Shown: one piece after another, positions 44,214 to 53,355 of the stretch | Layout of the letters: every line of letters starts with the position of its first letter | Position numbering within the stretch: the stretch's first letter is position 1 | Source: Nocardioides alpinus | GTDB taxonomy: Bacteria; Actinomycetota; Actinomycetes; Propionibacteriales; Nocardioidaceae | Assembly: GCF_900112035.1 (NCBI RefSeq) | Contig: NZ_FOKC01000001.1 | Span: 620,001 to 684,000, forward strand | DNA length: 64,000 nucleotides | Direction of reading: 5' to 3' | Translations under genes and position numbers: made by a program | The notes under the pieces: model-generated | What the model saw: only the letters and a program-made list of their open reading frames with translations | The model's database searches: none | What the model was told of the DNA's origin: nothing

Positions 44214-45560
44214 TCAGGAAGTAGGAGGGGTGAGCGTCGGTCGCAGCACGACCAGCCCCAGGAGCGGCAGCACGGCGAGCAGGAGCAGAGCCGTCGGCAT
44301 GCCGAACGGACCGCTGATCCCGGCGACAACAGCCGAACCGACGCTGCCGCCGATGAGGAAGAGCAGGGTTGAGACGCCCAGCGCGACGCCTCGCACCTCG
44401 TGAGGTACGGCGTCACCGACGACGGCGCTGAGGGCCGGCTGGCCGAGGCCGAAGGCAAAGGTCACCAGCACGATCCCGACCACGAGGATCGGGGCGCTGA
44501 CCCAGTAGGCGCCGGCGGTGGCGACCAGGAGCGCGACGGAGGCAACCAGCCCGGCGACCGCCAGCGCGCGACCTGGGCCGATGCGGATCAGGAGCGGTCC
44601 GGTGACCTGGGGGACGAGCAGCGCGACGATCGCGCTCGGGAGCATCGCGACCCCGACCTGCCACGCCTCCCAGCCGTCTGCAAGGAGGACGGCGGGGAGC
44701 GCGATGAGCAGGGCGAACCACGACGCCGGCACCGCAGAGGCGGCGATCGCACTGCGGATCACGGTCGCGTTGCGGATGACCTCGACCGGCAGGAATCCGT
44801 CCGGGCGACGGCGTACGGTCGCGCGCACTGCCGGCACGCCGAGCACCAGCATCACCGCTCCGATCGCAGCCACGAGCAGACCCGCCGAGGGTGACTGGAC
44901 GAGCAGCACCATGCCCGCGGCGGTGAGTGCGACGAGGGCAGCTCCGACCACGTCGAGCCGCGCGCCGCTGCCCTCGGTGGAGAGCGCCCGCCACAAGAAC
45001 GGCACGACGAGGGCGCCGACGATCGGGAGCGCCATGACAGCGCGCCACCCGAAGGACGCCTCGACCAGCCCGCCGATGAGTGGTCCGAGGCAGCTCACCG
45101 CTGCCGCGACGCCAGCGAGGCGACCGAAGGCGAGGCCTCGGATCTCGCCGCTGTACCTCGCGGACAGCACGGCAACGCCAAGGGTCGGTACGGCGGCTGC
45201 GCCGGCGCCCTGGACGAGGCGGGCGCCGAGGAGGACCTCGAACGTCGGCGCGACCGCGGCGACGAGTGCACCGATCGACATCAGGACCAGCCCGGCGAGC
45301 AGCGGGGCGCGGACGCCGACCAGGTCGGAGATCCGGCCGTAGAGCGCCGTGGTCACCGCAAGCATCAGGACGTAGAGGCTGATCGTCCAGGCGGCCAGCC
45401 CCGCATCGACGCCGAGGTCGTCGGCAAGGAGGGGAAGAGTGACCGCGGCACTTGAGGAACCCATCCCGGCGAGGCCGAAGAGGAGGCCGAGCAGGGTCGA
45501 GACGCGACGGGAGTCGTCAGCGGTCTCGGTGGTCTCGGTCTGTTCGGCGGCGGAGGTCAT
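44214..45560 (-). CDS. MFS transporter (drug efflux-like)
   Basis: A 448-residue major facilitator with 12-14 membrane helices. Motif A-like RISDLVGVRAPLLAG and motif C-like CLGPLIGGLVEASFGWRAVMALP place it with drug:H+ antiporters; LLGARLVQGAGAAAVPTL is also typical. The start at ATG 45560 (MTSAAEQTETTE) is chosen over 45632 because the extra residues lack family features. No regulator is next to it. It converges with the gene at 43707 with only 9 bases between stops. Confidence 0.87.
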   Translation of the reverse strand: MTSAAEQTETTETADDSRRVSTLLGLLFGLAGMGSSSAAVTLPLLADDLGVDAGLAAWTISLYVLMLAVTTALYGRISDLVGVRAPLLAGLVLMSIGALVAAVAPTFEVLLGARLVQGAGAAAVPTLGVAVLSARYSGEIRGLAFGRLAGVAAAVSCLGPLIGGLVEASFGWRAVMALPIVGALVVPFLWRALSTEGSGARLDVVGAALVALTAAGMVLLVQSPSAGLLVAAIGAVMLVLGVPAVRATVRRRPDGFLPVEVIRNATVIRSAIAASAVPASWFALLIALPAVLLADGWEAWQVGVAMLPSAIVALLVPQVTGPLLIRIGPGRALAVAGLVASVALLVATAGAYWVSAPILVVGIVLVTFAFGLGQPALSAVVGDAVPHEVRGVALGVSTLLFLIGGSVGSAVVAGISGPFGMPTALLLLAVLPLLGLVVLRPTLTPPTS

Positions 45561-45725
45561 CGGAAGGCACAACTGAGCGGAACCACGCACCATTCCCTCG
45601 AGTGCCAGCAGCCGTGGGCGCACGGTGCCCAAATGTGTACCGGTTGTGTAGCCGAAGGCGCCGACCGCTCGCGCCCGTGACCTACGATCTAGTTAAGAAT
45701 TGTCGTAGATTTCGTTCAGCTACCC

Positions 45726-46589
45726 ATGAGGTCCTTCTTGTCATCCCCCACGCCTTCCGCTGACGCGTCGCAGTCTCGCGCTCTCCCTCGCCGCTCGGTC
45801 ATGGCTGCTGGTGCGTGGGCCGTTCCCGTGATTGCTGCCGCCACCGCCGCCCCGGCGTTTGCCGCCTCACCGTGCGCAACCACGTACGGCTACACCCTCA
45901 ACTGGGGCAACGCGACAGCGGAGTTCAACCGCGCGAGCACCACTGCTGCGTCAGCCAGCGCGACCTCGACCAGCGTCGGTGCGCAGAAGCTGAGCATCGG
46001 ATTTGCGAGCGCCCTGATCACGTCCGGAAACAACAACAGCGTCAACGGACACGTTCTGGATGTGACACACAACCTGACGGTTCCCGGGCCCGCCGCCGGC
46101 GGTGGCGGCGGTGTCGCTCCCAACGTCACCAACCTCGGCAACATCACGCCCGGAGGCGCAGAGCGAGGGCTCTGCCTGCAGCACTCAACGAGCTCCACGG
46201 CCAACGTCAGCAGGACGGGCAATCCCGACCGGGGACAACGGCTCACCATCTCGTTCCCCCGTGATGTCACCAACCTCACCTTCTGGATCGTCGACATCGA
46301 CAGCACCACCAGCGGCTACTGGGACCGGGTGCGATTCACGACGACACCGACCGTTGTGACGAACAGTGCGAGTGTCAACATCAACGGCACCGGAAGCGGG
46401 ACTACGCCCTTCCGCTACGGCACCACGCAGACGAACAACAACTTCGATGAGAACACCGCGAATGCTCGGGTCAAGGTGAGCTTCGCTGGTCCTCTGACGT
46501 CACTGACGATGGAGTACTGGAATGCTGGCGGGACTGGCGTCCAACGAGTGTTCCTGGCGGACTTCGCCTTCGATGCGCTCGGTTGCTGA
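45726..46589 (+). CDS. Tat-exported protein of unknown function (intact paralogue)
   Basis: A 287-residue protein with a twin-arginine signal (LPRRSVMAAGAWAVPVIAAATAAPAFAAS). The mature part is Asn/Thr/Ser-rich and probably all-beta, with NLTFWIVDIDSTTSGYWDRVRF and the ending VFLADFAFDALGC shared with the broken gene at 37639-38393. Codons are visibly less GC-biased than in neighbouring genes. There is no enzymatic motif; a surface or matrix protein is likely. The upstream 165-base gap contains an A+T-rich stretch around 45685-45720 that probably holds the promoter. Confidence 0.78.
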   Translation: MRSFLSSPTPSADASQSRALPRRSVMAAGAWAVPVIAAATAAPAFAASPCATTYGYTLNWGNATAEFNRASTTAASASATSTSVGAQKLSIGFASALITSGNNNSVNGHVLDVTHNLTVPGPAAGGGGGVAPNVTNLGNITPGGAERGLCLQHSTSSTANVSRTGNPDRGQRLTISFPRDVTNLTFWIVDIDSTTSGYWDRVRFTTTPTVVTNSASVNINGTGSGTTPFRYGTTQTNNNFDENTANARVKVSFAGPLTSLTMEYWNAGGTGVQRVFLADFAFDALGC

Positions 46590-46818
46590 TCGTCGTCGGA
46601 CCACCTGACCCACATCAACCTGCATCGGGGACTGGCGCGGCTCTCATCACGGCGTGTCACGACATCGTCGGGCGCTGGCCCCACGAGACGGGTGGCGGTG
46701 CGGGCATGGCGTGATGGCCTCTGAGGTCAAGCCGCGAGTGTCTGCACAAGCCATGACGAAGAGATGTGAAGAACGCAACTCCGGCCCGCACCCGCCCACC
46801 AACACCTAGCCTTGTCGC

Positions 46819-47304
46819 ATGACCTCATCTGCGGGTGCGGCGCCGGGTCCGGGGGCGGGCGATGACGCCCTCGGTCGGTGGCACGCCGCACGGCAGCACG
46901 CCGAAGCCCGACGCGACGCGTTGCTCGCGTCCGACGCCGACCGTGAGTCGGTGTGCGGTTTGCTCAACGGCGCCTTCAGCGAGGGACGGCTGACGTCGGG
47001 TGAGCTCGACCAGCGCACCTCACGCGCCCTCGCAGCGCGGACGCACGGTGACCTCGAGGACGTCCTCGAGGGCTTGCCCGTTCCGGGCTCCTCGCTGATG
47101 TGGGGTCCTCGCGCGGAGCGCGGCATCGTGCCGCGACTCATCTTCTGGGTCGTCGGCTTCTTCACCTCGCCGTTCGTCTTCCTCGGCTCCATGCTGCTGC
47201 TCTTCGGTGACAGCTCGGGTGATCGCGTCTTCGGGATCGTGGTCCTGACGGTCTTCCTGCCCGGGCTGATCGCGCTCTACCGCTGGGCCCATCCCCGGGC
47301 CTGA
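46819..47304 (+). CDS. DUF1707 SHOCT-like domain membrane protein
   Basis: A 161-residue protein. Residues about 36-86 (LLASDADRESVCGLLNGAFSEGRLTSGELDQRTSRAL ... TRTHGDLEDVL-like) match DUF1707, a short oligomerisation or regulatory domain of actinobacteria. Two membrane helices follow (about 107-127 and 136-155). The function is unknown. The preceding 229 bases (46590-46818) contain no gene or obvious structure. Confidence 0.85.
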   Translation: MTSSAGAAPGPGAGDDALGRWHAARQHAEARRDALLASDADRESVCGLLNGAFSEGRLTSGELDQRTSRALAARTHGDLEDVLEGLPVPGSSLMWGPRAERGIVPRLIFWVVGFFTSPFVFLGSMLLLFGDSSGDRVFGIVVLTVFLPGLIALYRWAHPRA

Positions 47305-47309
47305 CCCGG

Positions 47310-48632
47310 TCAGCCCTTGGTGGTCGTCGGGCTGGCGCAGATCTCGGGCGACACGAAGCCGGCCGGCGCCGGGTGCGACAGGCCGTGCCGGCCGAGCAGG
47401 ACGACGACGACCACGATCGCGGCGACAGCACCCAGGGAGCGCCAACCCATGCGGTCGAATCGGACCAGGAGCACCCCCACCATGCCCAGCACCACCAGCG
47501 GCATCGCAAACCTGGCCTCCGGGGTGGACGTGACCACGCCGGCCAACACGCCGAGAGCCAGCGCCGCCACCACGACGATGAGGGATCGGGACAGTTCGCC
47601 CCGCCGGGCCGCCTGCACCCAACCGTAGGCACCGAGGACCACGAGGATCGCCACCATCACGCCGAGCTGCGAGATCGCCGGTTCAGCGGCGTCGTAGTAG
47701 GGAGTGGACCACGTCCACATCAGCCAGGCAGTCGTCTTCTGGGCCATCAGGTCGATCGAGGTGGGCAGCGAGGCGAGCAGATGGCTCAGCAGTCCCACGG
47801 GGGAGCCGATCTGCCCGTCCTGGGCTGCTGCCATGCCCGGCATGCAGAAGAACTGCTGGGGTGGGTAGGCGGCCGGCATGGTGTCGTAGCGCACGACCCA
47901 TGCCGAGTAGGCCAGCTGGATCTCGTTGACGGTCAGCACGCCGGTCCACCACTGCTGGAGCGATCCCGGCCGCAGCAGCTCCAGGATCATCTGCGGCAGC
48001 AGGAACGCCAGTGAACCGACGGCCAGCAGGAGCGAGTGTCGGCGCACCCAGATCGCCCAGGCGATCAGCACGACCAGGGTCGGGATGAGGTACGCCGGCC
48101 TGAGGTTGATCGCGGTCCCGAGGAGAGCACCTGCGGCCGCGACTCGCCATCGGTCGGGCCGGGCGAGGAGCAGCACCGCGCCGAGCGCCGCTGCGAGCGC
48201 CCAGATGTCCATCAGGCCGGGCGGCGCGAAACGTCCCAGGACGACGAGGACGAGCACGCAGCACGCCACCGTGCGAGCGCGCGACCTCGCTCCTGCCGCA
48301 GCCAGCAGGCTCGGGAGCAGGAACGATCCGAGGGCAGCCAGGAGCGCCGAGTTCTGCAGCAGCACTCCCACGTCGCCGCTCAGACCGACCTTCGTCGCGA
48401 CTGCCGTGGGCAGGTAGATCAGGGCGGTCAGGGCTCCGCGGAAGCCGTAGTCGTCCGGGGGTGGGGTTCCGTCGACAATGAGCTGAGCGCTGTCCACGTA
48501 GACCACGGCGTCGTACACCTGCGCAGATGCGCCGGTGGCCACGAGCGCCAGCCACGTCCCGGCGAAGCAGGCCCAGGCGAAGACCCGATCACTCCCCACA
48601 CGAGTCCGCGGCAGAGAGAGCTCAGTCTCCAC
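47310..48632 (-). CDS. Polytopic membrane protein, GT-C glycosyltransferase-like
   Basis: A 440-residue protein with about ten membrane helices and an early external acidic segment (YDAVVYVDSAQLIVDG), as in GT-C enzymes that use lipid-linked sugars. No family signature is secure. The GTG at 48632 overlaps the stop of the amino-sugar enzyme gene by 11 bases. It is the last gene of the four-gene run that begins at 51633, so transfer of the sugar made there is a reasonable guess. Confidence 0.65.
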   Translation of the reverse strand: METELSLPRTRVGSDRVFAWACFAGTWLALVATGASAQVYDAVVYVDSAQLIVDGTPPPDDYGFRGALTALIYLPTAVATKVGLSGDVGVLLQNSALLAALGSFLLPSLLAAAGARSRARTVACCVLVLVVLGRFAPPGLMDIWALAAALGAVLLLARPDRWRVAAAGALLGTAINLRPAYLIPTLVVLIAWAIWVRRHSLLLAVGSLAFLLPQMILELLRPGSLQQWWTGVLTVNEIQLAYSAWVVRYDTMPAAYPPQQFFCMPGMAAAQDGQIGSPVGLLSHLLASLPTSIDLMAQKTTAWLMWTWSTPYYDAAEPAISQLGVMVAILVVLGAYGWVQAARRGELSRSLIVVVAALALGVLAGVVTSTPEARFAMPLVVLGMVGVLLVRFDRMGWRSLGAVAAIVVVVVLLGRHGLSHPAPAGFVSPEICASPTTTKG

Positions 48633-49557
48633 GCACAGCCTCCGCGAGGAACTGCTCGTACTCACGGATGTAGTCGGCCGGGTCGTAGGAGTGCGAGGCG
48701 AAGACCGCCAGCACGGCATCGTCGGAGTACTTGTACTGCGTGCCCCACAGCATCGGCGGCATGTGCAGCGCCACGTCAGGCGCGTCGAGCCTGACCTCGC
48801 GCCGGTGGGTCCCGTCGTCGACGATGCAGTGCACCGACCCCTGGAGACAGACCAGCACCTGGGCGCACACCCGGTGCGCGTGCTCGCCGCGCACCTCCTT
48901 CGACGGCACGCCGAAGACGGAGAAGAAGCGGCGCGGGACGAACGGCAGACCGGACTCGAGCTCGACGGCCGCGAGTGAGCCACGCAGGTCCGCGGCGGTC
49001 TGGACCGGGATCAGGCGAGCACCACCCGGGAGGTCGTCCGCAGGGGTGGTGGCCAGCGGCTGGTCGACGACATCGGGATCCGGCGACGGCGCGGAGTCGG
49101 CATACCCCACGATCCGCGCGGGATTGCCGACGACGATCGCGTGGGCCGGCACGTCGCGTACGACGACCGCGCCGGCGCCGACCATCGCGCGGCGGCCGAT
49201 CCGGACGCCGGGGAGGATGACCGCGTTGCCGCCGATCGAGGCACCGGGCCCGACGACCGTCTCGGCGAACGACTCGGGATACTCCTTGGACCGCGGGAAC
49301 GGGTCGTTGGTGAAGGTCGCGTTGGGACCGACGAACACGTCGTCCTCGAGGCGTACGCCGTCCCAGAGCTGGACACCAGACTTCACCGTGACCCGGTCAC
49401 CGACGATCACGTCGTTCTCGATGAACACGTGGTCGTTGATGTTGCAGTCCCTGCCGATGCGGGCGCCGGAAAGAACGTGGGCGAAGGCCCACACGCGGGT
49501 GCCGTCGCCGACCTGCTCGGACTCGCAGATGCCGGACGGGTGGACGAAGACGCTCAC
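48622..49557 (-). CDS. Fused sugar N-acetyltransferase / WxcM-FdtA-like 3,4-ketoisomerase
   Basis: A 311-residue two-domain enzyme. Residues about 1-165 form a left-handed beta-helix acetyltransferase (NINDHVFIENDVIVGDRV, hexapeptide rungs to VVGNPARIVGYA). Residues about 180-311 form a cupin of the FdtA/WxcM C-terminal family (FFSVFGVPSKEVRGEHAHRVCAQVLVCLQG). Such enzymes isomerise dTDP-4-keto-6-deoxyglucose and N-acetylate the later 3-amino sugar. With the aminotransferase at 50536 this gives a route to dTDP-Fuc3NAc or Qui3NAc. The GTG overlaps the GT2 stop by 4 bases. Confidence 0.87.
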   Translation of the reverse strand: MSVFVHPSGICESEQVGDGTRVWAFAHVLSGARIGRDCNINDHVFIENDVIVGDRVTVKSGVQLWDGVRLEDDVFVGPNATFTNDPFPRSKEYPESFAETVVGPGASIGGNAVILPGVRIGRRAMVGAGAVVVRDVPAHAIVVGNPARIVGYADSAPSPDPDVVDQPLATTPADDLPGGARLIPVQTAADLRGSLAAVELESGLPFVPRRFFSVFGVPSKEVRGEHAHRVCAQVLVCLQGSVHCIVDDGTHRREVRLDAPDVALHMPPMLWGTQYKYSDDAVLAVFASHSYDPADYIREYEQFLAEAVRGD

Positions 49558-50510
49558 GGGTGTTCCTCCGGGGCAGGGTCGTGGATCCAGTGCGAGCGGG
49601 TGAGGGCGGAGGGCCGGCGCTTGGTGTTCTCGTAGGTGCGCCACACATAGGAACCGAGCACCCCCATCCCGGTCAGCAACAGGAAGGTGGAGAGCAGCAT
49701 GGTGAGCATGAGCGGGGTGTAGCCCGGGGAGTCGATGCGGCCGGTGAGCCACGACACGAGGACGAAGAGCGCCACCACGGTGGTCACCACCGTGCCGACG
49801 ACGCCGAGCGCGGTGAGCGCGTGGATCGGGATCCGGGTGAAGGCGAAGACCGAGTCGGAGAGGTAGGTGACCTTCTTGCGCAGCGTCCATCCCGACTTGC
49901 CCTCGGCGCGCGCCACCCGGTCGTAGGGCACCTCGACGCGGCGGAAGCCGACCCAGTAGAGCAGCGCGACCAACGACGTGTGCGACTCGTCGAGGAGCAC
50001 CAGTCGCTGCGCGACGTCGCGGGTGCATGCGAACACGTCGACCCCTCCCGGCGGGATGTCGGGATTGATCGCGCGACGGTAGAGCCCCCAGAAGACCTTG
50101 GACATCAGCGCGGACGCACCGGGGTCGACCCGGCTCGCGCGACGTCCCACCGCCACGTCGAACTCTCCCGACCGGAGCTCGCGGAAGAAGCCGAGCATGA
50201 CTTCGGGCGGCTCCTGGAGGTCAGCGGCCATCACCCCGACGAAGTCGCCGCGGGCGGCGGCAAGACCGGTCCTGATCGCCGCGAAGGAGCCGAAGTTGCG
50301 ACTGTGCTCGAGCACCTGGACGGCCAGACCCTGCAGGGGAACGACCTCGGCGAGCACGGCAGCCGAGTCGTCGGGCGACCCGTCGACGACGAAGACGGCC
50401 TCGAGCGCACCGTCGAGCTGTTCGGCGACCGCGGCGAGACGCGAGAGGACCGCAGGAAGTGTCGCGCGGTTGCCGTAGACCGGAACGACGACCGAGTAGC
50501 GAGGCGGCAT
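49554..50510 (-). CDS. Family 2 glycosyltransferase with two C-terminal membrane helices (GtrB/DPM-like)
   Basis: A 318-residue inverting GT-A enzyme: YSVVVPVYGNRATLPAVLSRL opening, VFVVDGSPDDS, the metal-binding DLQEPPE, and two C-terminal helices (about 235-260 and 270-295). This layout is typical of polyprenyl-phosphate sugar transferases that load undecaprenyl-phosphate for GT-C enzymes. The ATG at 50510 lies 25 bases after the aminotransferase stop. Confidence 0.87.
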   Translation of the reverse strand: MPPRYSVVVPVYGNRATLPAVLSRLAAVAEQLDGALEAVFVVDGSPDDSAAVLAEVVPLQGLAVQVLEHSRNFGSFAAIRTGLAAARGDFVGVMAADLQEPPEVMLGFFRELRSGEFDVAVGRRASRVDPGASALMSKVFWGLYRRAINPDIPPGGVDVFACTRDVAQRLVLLDESHTSLVALLYWVGFRRVEVPYDRVARAEGKSGWTLRKKVTYLSDSVFAFTRIPIHALTALGVVGTVVTTVVALFVLVSWLTGRIDSPGYTPLMLTMLLSTFLLLTGMGVLGSYVWRTYENTKRRPSALTRSHWIHDPAPEEHP

Positions 50511-50535
50511 CCCTGTCTCGGGCAGCAGGATCGGG

Positions 50536-51633
50536 TCAGGAGTGGAAGGAGGCAAGTGCCGCACCCACTCTCGAGATCTCGTCCTGCCGCAGCTCCGGGA
50601 AGACCGGGAGGGACAGCACACGCTGTGCCAGCCGCTCGGTGACCGGCAGACTCAGCTCCTCGAACCTTGAGCCGTAGGCCGGCTGGCGGTGGTCGGGGAT
50701 GGGGTAGTGCACGTCCGTGCGGACGTAGGCAGCCTCCATGTGCGCCCGGAGCGCCTCCCGGTCGTCCGCCTCCACGACCGCCAGGTGCCCGGTGTGGCTC
50801 GCATCCGAGGCGGGCAGCACGCGTACGCCGTCGGGTGCCGCCTCGACGTAGGTGCTGATCACCGCGCGTCGCGCGGCATTCCAGTCATCGAGGTGCGGCA
50901 ACCGATGGCTCAGCACGGCTGCCTGGAGCTCGTCAAGGCGTGAGTTGCGCCCACCCTCGCCCGCGATGCGGTACTTGCTCTCCCAGCCGTACTGGTGGAG
51001 CCGTCGGACCGCAGCGGCGACGTCGTCGGACGAGGTCGCGATGGCCCCGCCGTCGCCCAACGCACCGAGGTTCTTGGTGGGATAGAAGGAGAACGTGGCT
51101 GCGTCCGCCAGCGACCCGACCCGGCCGTCCCCGGTCAGGCCACCCAGGGACTGCGCGCAGTCCTCGAGCACCATCGCGCCCACCGAGCGGGCTGCCTCGA
51201 CGGTCGCGGCGACGTCCGCTGCCCGGCCGTAGAGGTGGGTCACGATCACCACGCCGACGGCGTCGGTGATGCGAGCAGCAACGTCCGCGGCGTCGAGGCA
51301 GTGGGTGGCGGCGTCGACGTCGGCGTAGGTCACGTCGAAGCCGGCGCGCCGGGCCGCGACCGTGCCGTAACCGCCGGCATTCGCTGCGCACAGGACAGTC
51401 GTGCGCCCCTCAGGCATGAGTGCTTTGAGTGCGATCTCCAGCGCGTCGGTCCCGTTGCCCACGGGGACGACGTGCGACACGTCGAGGTAGGACGCCAGCT
51501 CCTCGGCGAAGGCCGCCGTCTGCGGCCCGAGAAGGAACCATCCTGAGTCGAGGACTTTCGTCATGCCGGACATCAGGGCATCGCGGTGCGTCACCACAGC
51601 ACGAGACAGGTCGTTCATGGGCACCCAGTCCAC
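50536..51633 (-). CDS. DegT/DnrJ/EryC1/StrS-family sugar aminotransferase
   Basis: A PLP-dependent aminotransferase acting on nucleotide-linked keto sugars, 365 residues. Features are VPMNDLSRAV opening, GNGTDALEIALKALM for phosphate binding, LEDCAQSLGG and the PLP-lysine Lys187 in FSFYPTKNLGALGDGG, then RNSRLDELQAAVL. Together with the fused isomerase/acetyltransferase it resembles FdtB/QdtB, making a 3-amino-3,6-dideoxy sugar. The GTG at 51633 has a GGAAGG site 9 bases upstream; 51624 and ATG 51618 are alternatives. Confidence 0.9.
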   Translation of the reverse strand: MDWVPMNDLSRAVVTHRDALMSGMTKVLDSGWFLLGPQTAAFAEELASYLDVSHVVPVGNGTDALEIALKALMPEGRTTVLCAANAGGYGTVAARRAGFDVTYADVDAATHCLDAADVAARITDAVGVVIVTHLYGRAADVAATVEAARSVGAMVLEDCAQSLGGLTGDGRVGSLADAATFSFYPTKNLGALGDGGAIATSSDDVAAAVRRLHQYGWESKYRIAGEGGRNSRLDELQAAVLSHRLPHLDDWNAARRAVISTYVEAAPDGVRVLPASDASHTGHLAVVEADDREALRAHMEAAYVRTDVHYPIPDHRQPAYGSRFEELSLPVTERLAQRVLSLPVFPELRQDEISRVGAALASFHS

Positions 51634-51768
51634 GCTCGACCACCTTCCCCGTTGCGTTGGATCGTTCGGCCGCAAACACTAACGCCGTATCCGACCATCT
51701 ACAGCCGGTTGGTCCCCAAGACACGGATTCAGACCACAAGGACCGCAGAGTCGATTAGCCTCCACGCC

Positions 51769-53253
51769 GTGCCCACCGCCCGCGTCGCGCCGTCAACGTC
51801 CAGCGAGCGGGCGGTGATAGTAGTCGCCCTGGCGATGCTGCTCACCTACGGCTACGAGGTCTTCAACTTCAATCTGAGCCTCGATGAGCCGGTGCTCTTA
51901 GGGGGAGGGCAGCGCAGTTTGGCCTCCCTGTTCGCGTCGCAAGGTCGCTGGGGCATGGCCCTGCAGTACGCCGTCCTGCCTGAGACGGTGCTGCCCGTTG
52001 TCAGCGCGGGTCTGGCCGTTCTCCTGGTCGGGGCATCTCTTTGGGTGCTTGCGACGAAGGTGTTCGGGCTCAGCCCGATGACCGCCGGCTTCATCACGGC
52101 TGTTGCTGCGACGATGCCCACCATCGGCTTCGGCATCTCATTCGCCACAATTGCGCTCGGCATCGGGCTGGGGTTTGCCGCATCAGCGATCTACGGAGTG
52201 TGTGCGACCTCGACGACATGGCAGCGCCTTGCGCTCGCTGTTCTTGCTGGGACCCTCGCGATGGGCATCTACCAGGGATTCGCCTTCACCCTTCTGGCCA
52301 TCTCGCTCTCCCTTGTGGCTCGCAGGTCCGACTGGCGGTTTGCTGGCCGGAACATCGGGCTCCTGGCAACCTGCGCGTTGGCCAACGTCGTGATCGGAGC
52401 GCTCGCGAAACGCGCACTGGGCGCTCCGTCCGACACCTACGTCAACGACGTCATGGACCTGCCGGGACTGGCCAGTGATCCATGGGGCAGGCTCTCAGCC
52501 GCATCAGCACGAAACGTGGAAGTGCTGGCGCCTGGGGCATCGCTCTACGACAACCTGCAACCCTGGCTCGCACTGCTTCTCACCGTTCTGGTGGTCCTGG
52601 CGATTCGGTCGAGCCTACGGGTCAGTTCTCACCAGTCACGGATCGTCCGTCCTCTCGCCCTTCTTGCGCTTCTCGTCACACCGGTGGTTGCCGCGCTCCT
52701 CGTCGATGAGCTCCCCATCAGGTCGATGGTCTACCTGCCCGTGTGCCTGCTCGGCCTGACCGCGATCGCTATTGCGGACGCTGGCCCTGAGGTTGGCAGC
52801 CCATCGACGCAGGTGGGCATCACTGGATGGCTCGCGGTGGGACTCTGCACGATGGCTGTCATTGCCAATGCATCGGTTTCCAACCAGGCGTTTGTTGCGT
52901 CCGAAGCATCGTTGGCACGCGATCGCTTTCTCGCGCTTCGCATCGATGAAGAAGCTCGACGCCTCTTTCCTGATGCGGCCGAGGCACCCGTCGTCGTCGT
53001 CAGCGCGCCGAAACAGCAGGGGCTGGGGACGGTAGGGAGGCCCGCTGAGCAGTTCGGCCTGAGTCTCTTCACGGGAGAGCCCTGGCGGTCGACAAGCTTC
53101 CTCACCAGCCAAGGCGTCGAGGTGTCCTCTCCAACTGCGGAGGAAGAGCAGCGGGGCCTTGCAGCTGCAGCACACATGCCGGAGTACCCGACGGCAGGTT
53201 GGGCCAAGTCGCTGGACGGGATGTTGGTCGTCAATCTCGGGCCGGACTACTGA
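51769..53253 (+). CDS. GtrII-like membrane glucosyltransferase family protein
   Basis: About 494 residues with roughly ten to twelve membrane helices. The N-terminal external loop FNLSLDEPVLLGGGQRSLASLFASQGRWGMALQYAVLP matches the GtrII glucosyltransferase pattern (acidic residue followed by a GRW segment). It would add a sugar to a surface polymer from a lipid donor. The start is probably GTG 51769. Codons use noticeably more A/T at third positions than neighbours, hinting at separate acquisition. Confidence 0.72.
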   Translation: MPTARVAPSTSSERAVIVVALAMLLTYGYEVFNFNLSLDEPVLLGGGQRSLASLFASQGRWGMALQYAVLPETVLPVVSAGLAVLLVGASLWVLATKVFGLSPMTAGFITAVAATMPTIGFGISFATIALGIGLGFAASAIYGVCATSTTWQRLALAVLAGTLAMGIYQGFAFTLLAISLSLVARRSDWRFAGRNIGLLATCALANVVIGALAKRALGAPSDTYVNDVMDLPGLASDPWGRLSAASARNVEVLAPGASLYDNLQPWLALLLTVLVVLAIRSSLRVSSHQSRIVRPLALLALLVTPVVAALLVDELPIRSMVYLPVCLLGLTAIAIADAGPEVGSPSTQVGITGWLAVGLCTMAVIANASVSNQAFVASEASLARDRFLALRIDEEARRLFPDAAEAPVVVVSAPKQQGLGTVGRPAEQFGLSLFTGEPWRSTSFLTSQGVEVSSPTAEEEQRGLAAAAHMPEYPTAGWAKSLDGMLVVNLGPDY

Positions 53254-53355
53254 GCCAACGGTCCAGTGACCACGGGCGCCGGAACACCATTCCAACCATC
53301 TGATCTGCAACTCTGGTGACGGAGCTGTGAACGAGCGAACCATAGGATTCACGCC

